A DNA stretch of 12,048 nucleotides from positions 1 to 12,048 of the forward strand of contig JAHIRI010000044.1 of assembly GCA_018818855.1 (NCBI GenBank), in the 5' to 3' direction. Below the pieces are notes generated by a model that did no database searches, was not told the origin of the DNA, and saw only the letters and a list, made by a program, of their open reading frames with translations. The translations under genes were made by a program, and so were the position numbers. Source of the DNA: Patescibacteria group bacterium (GTDB lineage: Bacteria > Patescibacteriota > Patescibacteriia > XYB2-FULL-38-15). Below are positions 4,386-11,153 of this stretch, piece after piece (the first letter of the stretch is position 1; every line of letters begins with the position of its first letter).

Positions 4386-4575
4386 GCGATGACTTTCAAA
4401 GTTAATATATTCTCAGGTGGGCGCATAGCTCAGTCGGTTAGAGCACGGCTCTTATAAAGCCGGGGTCGATGGTTCGAGTCCATCTGCGCCCACCTGAGAA
4501 ATAAGATTATAAGGCTGTCATCGATATATCGGCAACTGCTAAAATTAATTATTTTGAATGAGGGTTGCCGCTATA
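4382..4575. mobile_element. Palindromic insertion carrying an intact tRNA gene (nested tRNA structure)
   Basis: Three TATA tetranucleotides (4382-4385, 4525-4528, 4572-4575) delimit two abutting palindromic units. Unit A has arms TATAGCGATGAC (4382-4393) and GTCATCGATATA (4517-4528), 11 of 12 matching. Inside are 16 unpaired nt on each side, then a 16-bp perfect stem (4410-4425 with 4485-4500) that includes the acceptor stem of the intact tRNA. Unit B has arms TATATCGGCAAC (4525-4536) and GTTGCCGCTATA (4564-4575), also 11 of 12. The two outer ends also pair (4382-4398 with 4559-4575, allowing G-U). There is no transposase. The TATA copies look like target-site duplications of a MITE-like element, but an RNA-level role (intron-like folding) is also possible. 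Confidence 0.5.
4419..4492 (+). tRNA. tRNA-Ile (anticodon UAU)
   Basis: A complete cloverleaf of 74 nt: acceptor GGGCGCA/TGCGCCC, D stem GCTC/GAGC, anticodon stem CGGCT/AGCCG with loop CTTATAA (anticodon TAT, DNA sense), T stem GATGG/CCATC with loop TTCGAGT, discriminator A. The 3' CCA is not encoded (CCT follows the discriminator), so it must be added by the enzyme encoded just downstream. It reads AUA codons directly. The acceptor stem is extended by 9 more pairs into the flanks (TTCTCAGGT/ACCTGAGAA), which is unusual and might affect 5'/3' processing. The isotype follows from the anticodon. Confidence 0.93.
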
Positions 4576-4641
4576 AAGCCGGGGTCGATGGTTCTGCGCC
4601 GAAGGCGCATCCGCCCGAGGAGGAGAGTCCATCTGCGCCCA
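4572..4641 (+). pseudogene. tRNA-Ile(UAU) 3' half with a T-loop insertion
   Basis: It starts at TATA in the anticodon loop. It continues with the anticodon-stem 3' strand, variable loop and T stem, all identical to the intact copy, and ends with acceptor TGCGCCC and discriminator A. A 30-nt insertion (4595-4624) splits the T loop between TTC and GAGT. It contains a hairpin TGCGCC-gaa-GGCGCA and a decayed TCCGCC unit. The 3' flank (CCGAGGAATAAGATT) is homologous to the flank of the intact copy (CTGAGAAATAAGATT). The T-loop insertion makes a working tRNA from this half unlikely. Confidence 0.85.
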
Positions 4642-4700
4642 CCCGAGGAATAAGATTTTAATGTGGTCAGCTATTTATTATAAAAAAGAAGGAAAAGTTT

Positions 4701-6293
4701 ATGTCAGAAAATATGGAAAAAAAACGGACAGCAATTTATGAGACAAGACTCACGGAGTTCCGGGCTAAATTAGAGCAGGAACCCGGTCTTGGTTTTGCCA
4801 AAGAATTGTTGGCGACTTTTCCAAAAAGTGAAATTTATCTTGTTGGGGGAGCGGTGCGCGATGCGGCCTCTGGCACGGGAAAGCAAAAAGATTTTGATTT
4901 TGTTGTGCGGAATGTTCCGGCGGAAGAATTAGAAAAATTTTTATCCGAACGCGGCGAAGTCGTTTTGGTCGGAAGAAACTTTGGCGTTTATAAATTTATG
5001 CCGGCAGACATAAAACTGGAAGAAGCGATTGATGTTGCCCTGCCGCGGACGGAACATTCTCTCGGTGCCGGCGGCGGTTATCGAGATTTTAAGGTCCAAT
5101 CTGATCCGGCGATGGCAGTAGAAGAAGATCTTGCGCGGCGCGATTTTACAGTGAATGCCATGGCTCTGGATTTGAAAAATGGAAAATTAGTTGATCCGTT
5201 TCATGGTTTGGAAGACCTGGAAGCAAAAGTATTGCGCGCTGTGGGCAATCCCGAAGAAAGATTTGGGGAAGATTATTCCAGAATGCTTCGGGCGCTCCGG
5301 TTTGCCGCTCAGTTTGGTTTTGAAATTGAAGGAAAAACTTTTATTGCTATTCAGGACATGATGAAACATATTAATGATGAAAGAGTGCGCGCCGGGAAAA
5401 AAGAAAGAGTGGTTCCTTATGAAACTGTGGCAAAAGAATTACTTAAAGCTTTTTGGCGTGATCCGGTCCGGGCATTAGATTTGTATGAACGAAGCGGCGC
5501 GCTTTATGAATTGATGCCGGAATTATTTTCTCTTCGCGGTTGTCCGCAACCCCCGAATTTTCATTCAGAAGGAGATGTTTGGACACACACAAGAATGGCC
5601 CTAGCAAATTTTTATTCGGAAAGATTTAAAAAGCAATTTGGCGAGGAGCGGCCAAGCGCGGAAGTGGTGATGGCTGTTTTGTTTCATGATTTAGGAAAGC
5701 CATTGACCCTAAAGACTCCGGAACGGGACGGCACTGACCGAATCCGTTTTGACGGACATGATGTGGCCGGAGCGGAAGCGGCGGAAGAAATTTGCCGTCG
5801 GCTAAAATTAGATAGTTTGCCGGAAAATTCAGCGCTTAGAGTTGAACCGAAAAAAGTTGGTCAGATGATCAGTAAGCATATGCTGCTGCTGCAGGGAAAT
5901 ATTGAAAATATGAAGCCAAGCACAATTGAAAAATATTTTTTTAATCCCAATTTTCCCGGGGAAGGTTTGTTACAATTGACTTTTGCCGACGCTTTGGCGA
6001 CGATTCCTGAAGTTGGCGAGCCGGATTTGGAAAATTTTTATGCAATGCAAAAGAGAATTGAGGAATTAAGAACATTAGTTAAAGAAAAAAATAGATTACC
6101 AAAGCCGGTTTTGAATGGAGATGAAATTATGAAAAAATTTAAAATCAAACCGGGGAAAAAGGTGGGAGAATTAATTACGGTTTTGCGTGAAGCGCAGCTT
6201 TCGGGTCAGGTCGGCACGGAGGACGAGTCGATTAAGGATAGAAAAAAGAAGGGGTTTGAAGTGTTGGATCAATATTTAGCAGATCATAAATAA
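4701..6293 (+). CDS. cca: CCA tRNA nucleotidyltransferase (class II, with HD domain)
   Basis: A 530-aa enzyme that adds or repairs the 3' CCA of tRNAs using CTP and ATP. The nucleotidyltransferase head shows LVGGAVRD (47-54) and the catalytic pair D64/D66 in KDFDFVV. The family block RRDFTVNAMALD follows, then RMLRALRFAAQFGFEIE. An HD phosphohydrolase domain follows with H329/D330 in VLFHDLGKP and an upstream His in the HSEGDVWTHT stretch. The C-terminus (LNGDEIMKKFKIKPGKKVGELI) is typical of the body and tail domain. The length exceeds E. coli Cca (412 aa) because of longer linkers. The ATG at 4701 has GAAGGA 7 nt upstream. It follows a tRNA without encoded CCA and shares a 1-nt stop/start overlap with the rluA-like gene, so the three may be co-transcribed. 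A poly(A) polymerase role is possible but less likely. Confidence 0.9.
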   Translation: MSENMEKKRTAIYETRLTEFRAKLEQEPGLGFAKELLATFPKSEIYLVGGAVRDAASGTGKQKDFDFVVRNVPAEELEKFLSERGEVVLVGRNFGVYKFMPADIKLEEAIDVALPRTEHSLGAGGGYRDFKVQSDPAMAVEEDLARRDFTVNAMALDLKNGKLVDPFHGLEDLEAKVLRAVGNPEERFGEDYSRMLRALRFAAQFGFEIEGKTFIAIQDMMKHINDERVRAGKKERVVPYETVAKELLKAFWRDPVRALDLYERSGALYELMPELFSLRGCPQPPNFHSEGDVWTHTRMALANFYSERFKKQFGEERPSAEVVMAVLFHDLGKPLTLKTPERDGTDRIRFDGHDVAGAEAAEEICRRLKLDSLPENSALRVEPKKVGQMISKHMLLLQGNIENMKPSTIEKYFFNPNFPGEGLLQLTFADALATIPEVGEPDLENFYAMQKRIEELRTLVKEKNRLPKPVLNGDEIMKKFKIKPGKKVGELITVLREAQLSGQVGTEDESIKDRKKKGFEVLDQYLADHK

Positions 6294-6985
6294 TGTTAGA
6301 CCAAGAACCAAAAATTATTTTTGAAGATGAAAACATTCTGGTGATAGATAAACCAGCTGGTCTTGAAGTTGCCGCGGAAAGAGAAAAGAGTGATGCGACT
6401 CTAGCGGACTGGTTGGTAGAAAAATACCCGGCAATTTCTAAAGTCGGTCCAGATCCGGCGCGGCCGGGAATTGTTCATCGTTTGGATAAAAATGCCTCAG
6501 GGTTGCTCCTTGTCGCAAAAACCGAAGCGGCCCTTGAATTGCTCCAAAAACAATTTAAAGAAAGAACCGTAAAAAAAGAATACAAGGTTTTAGTGGAGGG
6601 TGTTTTAACGCAAGATGAGGGGACGATTGAATTTCCCATTGCCCGCGCCAACTCCGGTCGGTTTGCCTCACTGCCGCTTGGGTCGGAGGCCGGGCGAATG
6701 GCTATTACTGAATATGAAGTTATAAAAAGATTTAAAAAATTTACACTGCTTCTGGCACAAATTAAGACCGGCCGGACACACCAGATTAGAGTTCACTTTT
6801 TTGCTCTCGGGTATCCGGTGGTAGGCGATAAACTTTATCGATCTAAAAAAACCAAGGAGTTGCTTTTGCCGAGATTATTTTTGCACGCTTCAAAAGTCAT
6901 TTTTACTGATTTAAACGGAGAGCAGAAGGAATTTGAGAGTGATTTACCAGAAGAGTTGAAAATCTTTTTAGATACTCTAAAATAA
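6293..6985 (+). CDS. RluA-family pseudouridine synthase
   Basis: A 230-aa enzyme that isomerises uridine to pseudouridine in rRNA or tRNA. It opens with the family's first block, IIFEDENILVIDKPAGLEV. The catalytic motif HRLDKNASGLLLVAKT follows, with H62, R63 and catalytic D65. Later blocks are KEYKVLVEG and TGRTHQIRVHFFALGYPVVGDKLY. There is no N-terminal S4 domain, unlike RluC/RluD, so it resembles the short RluA-like forms. The start codon overlaps the cca stop (TAATG), which implies translational coupling; no separate SD. The exact target uridine cannot be read from the sequence. Confidence 0.9.
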   Translation: MLDQEPKIIFEDENILVIDKPAGLEVAAEREKSDATLADWLVEKYPAISKVGPDPARPGIVHRLDKNASGLLLVAKTEAALELLQKQFKERTVKKEYKVLVEGVLTQDEGTIEFPIARANSGRFASLPLGSEAGRMAITEYEVIKRFKKFTLLLAQIKTGRTHQIRVHFFALGYPVVGDKLYRSKKTKELLLPRLFLHASKVIFTDLNGEQKEFESDLPEELKIFLDTLK

Positions 6986-7001
6986 AGGGTGTTAAGTCCT
7001 G

Positions 7002-7061
7002 TGTTGACGGCGTTCGCTCGGAAATGAAATAAATTTCATTTCTCTCACTCACTTGTCAATA
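7002..7061 (-). repeat. 60-bp palindromic repeat, copy 1 (inverted)
   Basis: The reverse complement matches 57 of 60 positions with copy 2 at 7740-7799. The core is a hairpin, GAAATGAAAT/ATTTCATTTC. The ends read TGTTGAC and GTCAATA, close to inverted repeats of each other. It fills almost the whole gap between the rluA-like gene and gmk, and its end lies 4 nt before the gmk start codon. Confidence 0.8.
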
Positions 7062-7065
7062 ATTT

Positions 7066-7656
7066 ATGGTTAAACCAAGACTTAAGAAAACTATTTTTTT
7101 TATTATTTCCGGACCGTCGGGAGCCGGAGAAGACTCGGTTATTGAAGGGTTGGGTAAAAAAATAAAATTTGAGAGAGTAATTACAACAGTGACAAGAGCA
7201 AAGAGGGCGGGTGAGAGAGAAGGTAAGCCATATCACTTTATTACTGTTCCAAAATTTAAAAAGATGATTAAAAATAAAGAATTCTGGGAATGGGCAAGGG
7301 TTTACGGAGATTATCGCGGCGCCGCCCACAAAGAACTGAATAGATTAATGAGAAAAAAAACTTTGGCTCTTTGGAAAGTTGATTATCAGGGCGCGGAGAC
7401 AATCAAGAAAAAAATGCCAGAAGTTTTATCTATCTCCATTTCTCCGCCGTCGCTTGCTTCTTTGGAAAAGAGGCTGATAAAAAGGGGGCAGGATTCTCTT
7501 GAGGTTATAAAAAAACGAATGCCTTTTACGAAAAAATGGCTGAAACATACAAAGGGATACGACTATATTGTTGTAAATAGGGAGAATAAATTAAAAGAAA
7601 CAATAGATAGGGTTTTTAAGATTTTAATGAAAAGTTTGAGGGCGGCATCGCGATAA
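7066..7656 (+). CDS. gmk: Guanylate kinase-like protein with altered P-loop
   Basis: A 196-aa protein of the guanylate kinase family, which phosphorylates GMP to GDP with ATP. Conserved parts are the GMP-binding block TVTRAKRAGEREGKPYHF, EWARVYGDYRG, WKVDYQGAETIKKKMP, the lid region SPPSLASLEKRLIKRGQDS and YDYIVVNRENK. The P-loop reads GPSGAGED (residues 16-23): the Walker A Lys is Glu22 and the following Ser/Thr is Asp23. The codons are GAA GAC, so two or more base changes separate it from the usual residues. The rest of the fold is intact, so this is not a decaying gene. It may be a lineage variant with a different ATP-binding mode or an altered role. There is no SD. Repeats flank both sides, and no separate strong promoter is visible. 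Confidence 0.85.
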   Translation: MVKPRLKKTIFFIISGPSGAGEDSVIEGLGKKIKFERVITTVTRAKRAGEREGKPYHFITVPKFKKMIKNKEFWEWARVYGDYRGAAHKELNRLMRKKTLALWKVDYQGAETIKKKMPEVLSISISPPSLASLEKRLIKRGQDSLEVIKKRMPFTKKWLKHTKGYDYIVVNRENKLKETIDRVFKILMKSLRAASR

Positions 7657-7679
7657 ATTGCCCTTATCTTTAAATGGGG

Positions 7680-7707
7680 TTGACATTATAAATAAGGGGA
7701 GTATAAT
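7680..7707 (+). promoter_or_regulatory. Near-consensus promoter for rplS
   Basis: Perfect TTGACA (7680-7685) and perfect TATAAT (7702-7707) with a 16-nt spacer. Transcription would start near 7714, giving a leader of about 165 nt before the rplS start at 7879. This is the strongest promoter match in the window, fitting a ribosomal-protein gene. Confidence 0.85.
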
Positions 7708-7739
7708 AGCAAAATATCTCATTTTTAAAGGTATTTTTT

Positions 7740-7799
7740 TATTGACAAGTGAGCGAGAGAAATGAAATTTATTTCATTTCCGAGCGAGCGCCGTTAACA
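7740..7799 (+). repeat. 60-bp palindromic repeat, copy 2
   Basis: It begins TATTGACAAGTGAGCGAGAG, has core hairpin GAAATGAAAT/ATTTCATTTC and ends GCCGTTAACA. It is inverted relative to copy 1 (57/60 identical) and direct relative to copy 3. It lies in the rplS leader, so it would form a hairpin in that mRNA. Confidence 0.8.
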
Positions 7800-7804
7800 C
7801 GTAG

Positions 7805-7867
7805 TATTGACAAGTGAGCGAGAGAAATGAAAATGCTATTTTTATTTCCGAGCGAATGTGGTCAATA
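7805..7867 (+). repeat. Palindromic repeat, copy 3 (diverged)
   Basis: Its first 28 nt are identical to copy 2. The central palindrome is then altered (AAATGCTATTTTTATTT), and it ends CGAGCGAATGTGGTCAATA. It is separated from copy 2 by 5 nt and ends 11 nt before the rplS start codon. The ATG at 7858 belongs to this repeat. Confidence 0.7.
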
Positions 7868-7878
7868 TAGTAATATAT

Positions 7879-8259
7879 ATGTCGGAAGAAACAAAGGAAA
7901 TTCAAAAAGAAGAAATCAAAAAGGCGGAATTGCCCGAATTAAAACCGGGTCAGACTGTTCGTGTCCATCAGCAGATCAAAGAAATCGAAATGACCGAAGA
8001 GAAAGGTAAATCAAAGACCAAGGAAAGAAAGAGAGTTCAGGTTTTTGAGGGAATTATTATCGCGAAAGGCAGTAAGGGAGTGGGTGCCACAATTACTGTG
8101 AGAAAAATTTCCAACGGCGTGGGCGTAGAAAAAATATTTCCGGTTAATTTGCCGACGATTGTTAAAATTGAGTCGGTGAAACAGGCCAAGGTTAAGAGAG
8201 CGAAACTTTATTTTCTTCGCAGTTATAAAAAACGCTTGAAGGAAGTGGCGGCAAAATAA
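7879..8259 (+). CDS. rplS: 50S ribosomal protein L19 (bL19)
   Basis: A 126-aa bL19, a large-subunit protein at the interface with the small subunit. The conserved run includes LKPGQTVRVH, RVQVFEGIIIAKGS, ITVRKISNGVGVEKIFPVNLPTI and KVKRAKLYFLRSYKKRLKE. A short charged N-terminal extension (MSEETKEIQKEEIKKAE) and a Lys-rich insertion after the first strand (EEKGKSKTKERK) make it slightly longer than the usual 115 aa. I place the start at 7879 rather than the in-frame ATG at 7858, because 7858 is inside the repeat copy and would add an unconserved MVNIVIY. There is no SD. It is expressed from its own strong promoter and ended by the hairpin at 8283-8313. Confidence 0.92.
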   Translation: MSEETKEIQKEEIKKAELPELKPGQTVRVHQQIKEIEMTEEKGKSKTKERKRVQVFEGIIIAKGSKGVGATITVRKISNGVGVEKIFPVNLPTIVKIESVKQAKVKRAKLYFLRSYKKRLKEVAAK

Positions 8260-8282
8260 CAGAAGCAAATCAATATAGAATA

Positions 8283-8313
8283 AAAAAACACCGTGTGGAT
8301 CACGGCGTTTTTT
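8283..8313. terminator. Bidirectional terminator between rplS and uvrA
   Basis: The stem AAAAAACACCGTG with CACGGCGTTTTTT has one A-C mismatch on the + strand, which becomes a G-U pair on the - strand; the loop is TGGAT. A- and T-runs on both sides allow use by rplS (+) and uvrA (-). Confidence 0.8.
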
Positions 8314-8324
8314 AATTTATAAGT

Positions 8325-11153
8325 TTAGATTTTCATTTTTTTTAGATATTGTCCGGTATAAGATTTTTTAGATTTTGCAATATCGCGAGGCGTGCCTTCT
8401 GCTATAAGATAGCCGCCCTGGTCGCCGCCTTCTGGTCCCAAATCCAAAACCCAATCAGCACATTTTATGACATCAAGATTATGTTCAATAATCAAAACGC
8501 TATTTCCTTTATCAACCAATTGGTTTAAAACCGCGAGGAGTTTTTTAATATCATCAAAATGCAGGCCGGTTGTTGGTTCGTCTAAAATATATAGGGTTTT
8601 GCCGGTCGCTCTCCGCGAAAGTTCTGTGGCTAATTTAATTCTCTGCGCTTCGCCGCCCGAAAGAGTAGTGGCTGCCTGGCCAAGGCGCATGTAGCCCAAA
8701 CCGACATTTGCCAGGATTTGGAGTTTTTCATAAACAGCCGGAACATCTTTGAAAAATTGTCTTGATTCAAGAACAGTCATCTCCAAAATATTGGCGATAT
8801 TTTTTCCTTTGTAATGAATTTCCAGAGCCTCGGCGTTGTAGCGCGCGCCATGGCATTCTTCGCATTCAACATAAACATCGGGGAGAAATTGCATTTCAAT
8901 TTTTACAGCTCCTTCGCCGCCACAAGTTTCACAACGCCCCCCGCCCTTAACATTAAAACTGAATTTTCCTGCATCGTATCCTTTCATTTTCGCTTCCTGA
9001 TTTTGGGTGAAGAGATCACGAATGTAAGTGAAAACTCCGGTGTACGTTGCCGGGTTGGAACGCGGCGTCCGGCCAATGGGTGATTGGTCAATTGTGATAA
9101 TTTTGTCCAGAAAATTTACACCCTTAATCTCTTTATGTTTTCCGGGCAAATCTTTTGTGTGATAAAAAGTGCGAGCCAGAGATTTGCCTAAAATATCCGT
9201 GATTAAAGTTGATTTCCCCGAGCCAGAGACGCCGGTGACGCAGACGAATTTTCCCAAAGGAATTTTAACGTCAATATTTTTTAAATTATGTTCGGTGGCG
9301 CCAGCAATGGTTAGAAATTTTCCGTTGCCTTTACGATAATTTTTAGGAACATCAATTTTTTGTTTTCCCGAAAGATAAAGTCCGGTCAATGATTTTTTAT
9401 TTTTTTTGATTTCTGCTGGGGTTCCTTTGCCCACAATTTCACCGCCGTATTCGCCGGCACCGGGCCCGATATCTAAAACATAATCAGCTGCAAGAATTGT
9501 TGCCTCGTCATGTTCAACAACAATGATCGTGTTATCAAGAGATTTTAATTTTTGCAATGTTTCAATAAGTTTTGTGTTGTCGCGCGAGTGCAGACCGATT
9601 GAGGGTTCGTCTAAAACATAAATAATTCCGGAAAGGGATGAACCGATTTGGCTGGCTAGACGGAGTCGTTGCGCTTCGCCGCCCGAAAGAGTAGCTACGG
9701 CTCGGTCCAAAGTTAAATATCCCAAACCGACGTTATTAATATTTTTGATTCGATTTAAAATTTCTTTAACAATAGGCGAGGCGATTTTTAAATCGCGGAC
9801 AGAGAGCGGATTGGTAGATGATTTGTGAGGATTTTTTTTAGATGGCTTATGTTCGGTTGTGGCGGATATTTCCGAGAGAAAATTTTCCATTTCAGATATG
9901 GACATTGCCGAAAGTATGGCAATAGATTTTCCCTTGAAAGTCACGGCCAGTACTTCCGGCTTTAACCGCGCTCCGTGGCAGCTCGGACAAACGTCTGTCC
10001 GCATATAATTTTCAATTTCTTTTCTGACATAATCGGAATCAGTTTCCTTATATTTTTTTTCAAGATTTGGGATAGCTCCTTCATAGTCTGTTTCGGGTAT
10101 GCCGTAGAGCACGTAGTTTAATTGTTCTTTTTTAAAATCTTTTATCGGCGTATCAAGGGAGAAGCCGTGTTTTGGTGCGTAAAACCCCAGAAGTTTTAAT
10201 TGTGAAGACGCACCGCCGGAAATTTTTATCCAAGGTTTGATGGCGCCTTGGGCCAAGGTTAGCCGAGGATTAGGAATAACGAGCGATGGATCGATTTTTG
10301 AAGTTGTGCCAAGCCCGGAGCAAGTTGGGCAGGCGCCGTAGGGACTGTTAAAAGAAAAGCTTCTAAGTTCAAGTTCTTTTAGTTCATAGCCGCATTTTGG
10401 ACAAATAAAAATTTGGCTGAAAACCAAATCGCGTTCTGCGGATGGTTCAAAAACAATAACTACGCCATCGCCGAGCTCTAGGGCTATATCAACCATATTA
10501 GATAATTGTTTTTGGTTGGAGTTAACTACAATTCTATCAATTACAACTTCTAAATTTATTTTTTTATCTCCGAAGTTTTGATTTTTTATCGCCGCGAGAT
10601 CATAAATAACTCCGTCAATTCTGACGCGGGAATATCCGGATTTTTCTATTTTTTCCAGAGTGCGTCTTAAGTTATTTTGGCCGTCTTTCAGGGGAGCAAT
10701 TATGATAATTTCTTTGCCGGGAAAAAGCGTAGTAATTTTTTCCGAAATTTGTTTTGAGGTTTGTTTTACGAGAGGGACGCCACAGTTTGGACAGTGTGGA
10801 ACGCCGGCAGTGGAATAGAGGAGTCGAAGGTAGTCGTAAATTTCCGTGATTGTTCCGACCGTGGAGCGAGGATTATGGGAAACGGTGCGTTGGTCAATGG
10901 CAATCGTCGGAGAGAGTCCGGTGATTTCGTCAACCGCTGGTTTGTCCATCACGCCTAAAAATTGTCGGGCGTAAGAGGAAAGACTTTCGGCATAACGGCG
11001 TTGGCCTTCGGCATAGATTGTGTCAAAAGCTAAAGATGATTTTCCCGAGCCGGAGAGGCCGGTGATAACAACAAATTTATTTTTAGGAATTTCTACATTA
11101 ACATTTTTTAAATTGTGGACGCGCGCGCCGCTGATGGAAATTTTATTTGGCAT
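8325..11153 (-). CDS. uvrA: Excinuclease ABC subunit A
   Basis: A full-length 942-aa UvrA, the damage-recognition ATPase of nucleotide excision repair that loads UvrB onto lesions. The first ATPase has Walker A GLSGSGKS (32-39), an LSGGEAQRLRLASQ signature near residue 490 and the YVLDEPSIGLH Walker B. The second has GVSGSGKS (K647), an LSGGEAQRIKLATE signature near residue 825 and YILDEPTTGLH. Zinc modules are visible as CPNCG/CPKCG with GACPTCSGLG in the first half, VCPSCHGAR in the middle, and CETCGGEG with CEECHGAR in the second half. The ATG at 11153 begins the usual N-terminus (ISISGARVHNLKNV); no SD. It has its own promoter and a shared terminator. Nothing is truncated. With EndoQ in the same window, the locus carries two damage-recognition proteins. 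Confidence 0.98.
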   Translation of the reverse strand: MPNKISISGARVHNLKNVNVEIPKNKFVVITGLSGSGKSSLAFDTIYAEGQRRYAESLSSYARQFLGVMDKPAVDEITGLSPTIAIDQRTVSHNPRSTVGTITEIYDYLRLLYSTAGVPHCPNCGVPLVKQTSKQISEKITTLFPGKEIIIIAPLKDGQNNLRRTLEKIEKSGYSRVRIDGVIYDLAAIKNQNFGDKKINLEVVIDRIVVNSNQKQLSNMVDIALELGDGVVIVFEPSAERDLVFSQIFICPKCGYELKELELRSFSFNSPYGACPTCSGLGTTSKIDPSLVIPNPRLTLAQGAIKPWIKISGGASSQLKLLGFYAPKHGFSLDTPIKDFKKEQLNYVLYGIPETDYEGAIPNLEKKYKETDSDYVRKEIENYMRTDVCPSCHGARLKPEVLAVTFKGKSIAILSAMSISEMENFLSEISATTEHKPSKKNPHKSSTNPLSVRDLKIASPIVKEILNRIKNINNVGLGYLTLDRAVATLSGGEAQRLRLASQIGSSLSGIIYVLDEPSIGLHSRDNTKLIETLQKLKSLDNTIIVVEHDEATILAADYVLDIGPGAGEYGGEIVGKGTPAEIKKNKKSLTGLYLSGKQKIDVPKNYRKGNGKFLTIAGATEHNLKNIDVKIPLGKFVCVTGVSGSGKSTLITDILGKSLARTFYHTKDLPGKHKEIKGVNFLDKIITIDQSPIGRTPRSNPATYTGVFTYIRDLFTQNQEAKMKGYDAGKFSFNVKGGGRCETCGGEGAVKIEMQFLPDVYVECEECHGARYNAEALEIHYKGKNIANILEMTVLESRQFFKDVPAVYEKLQILANVGLGYMRLGQAATTLSGGEAQRIKLATELSRRATGKTLYILDEPTTGLHFDDIKKLLAVLNQLVDKGNSVLIIEHNLDVIKCADWVLDLGPEGGDQGGYLIAEGTPRDIAKSKKSYTGQYLKKMKI

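Noticed and set aside
4386..4571. Group I intron in the tRNA anticodon loop
   Set aside because: The position is typical, but the 186-nt insert contains a complete tRNA. I see no recognisable group I core elements, and the ends are inverted repeats with TATA duplications.
7002..7867. CRISPR array
   Set aside because: There are only three copies, one inverted, with very unequal spacing, and each copy is an imperfect palindrome of about 60 bp. No cas genes are seen.
7858..7878. Upstream in-frame ATG for rplS
   Set aside because: It lies inside repeat copy 3 and would add seven residues (MVNIVIY) with no L19 similarity.
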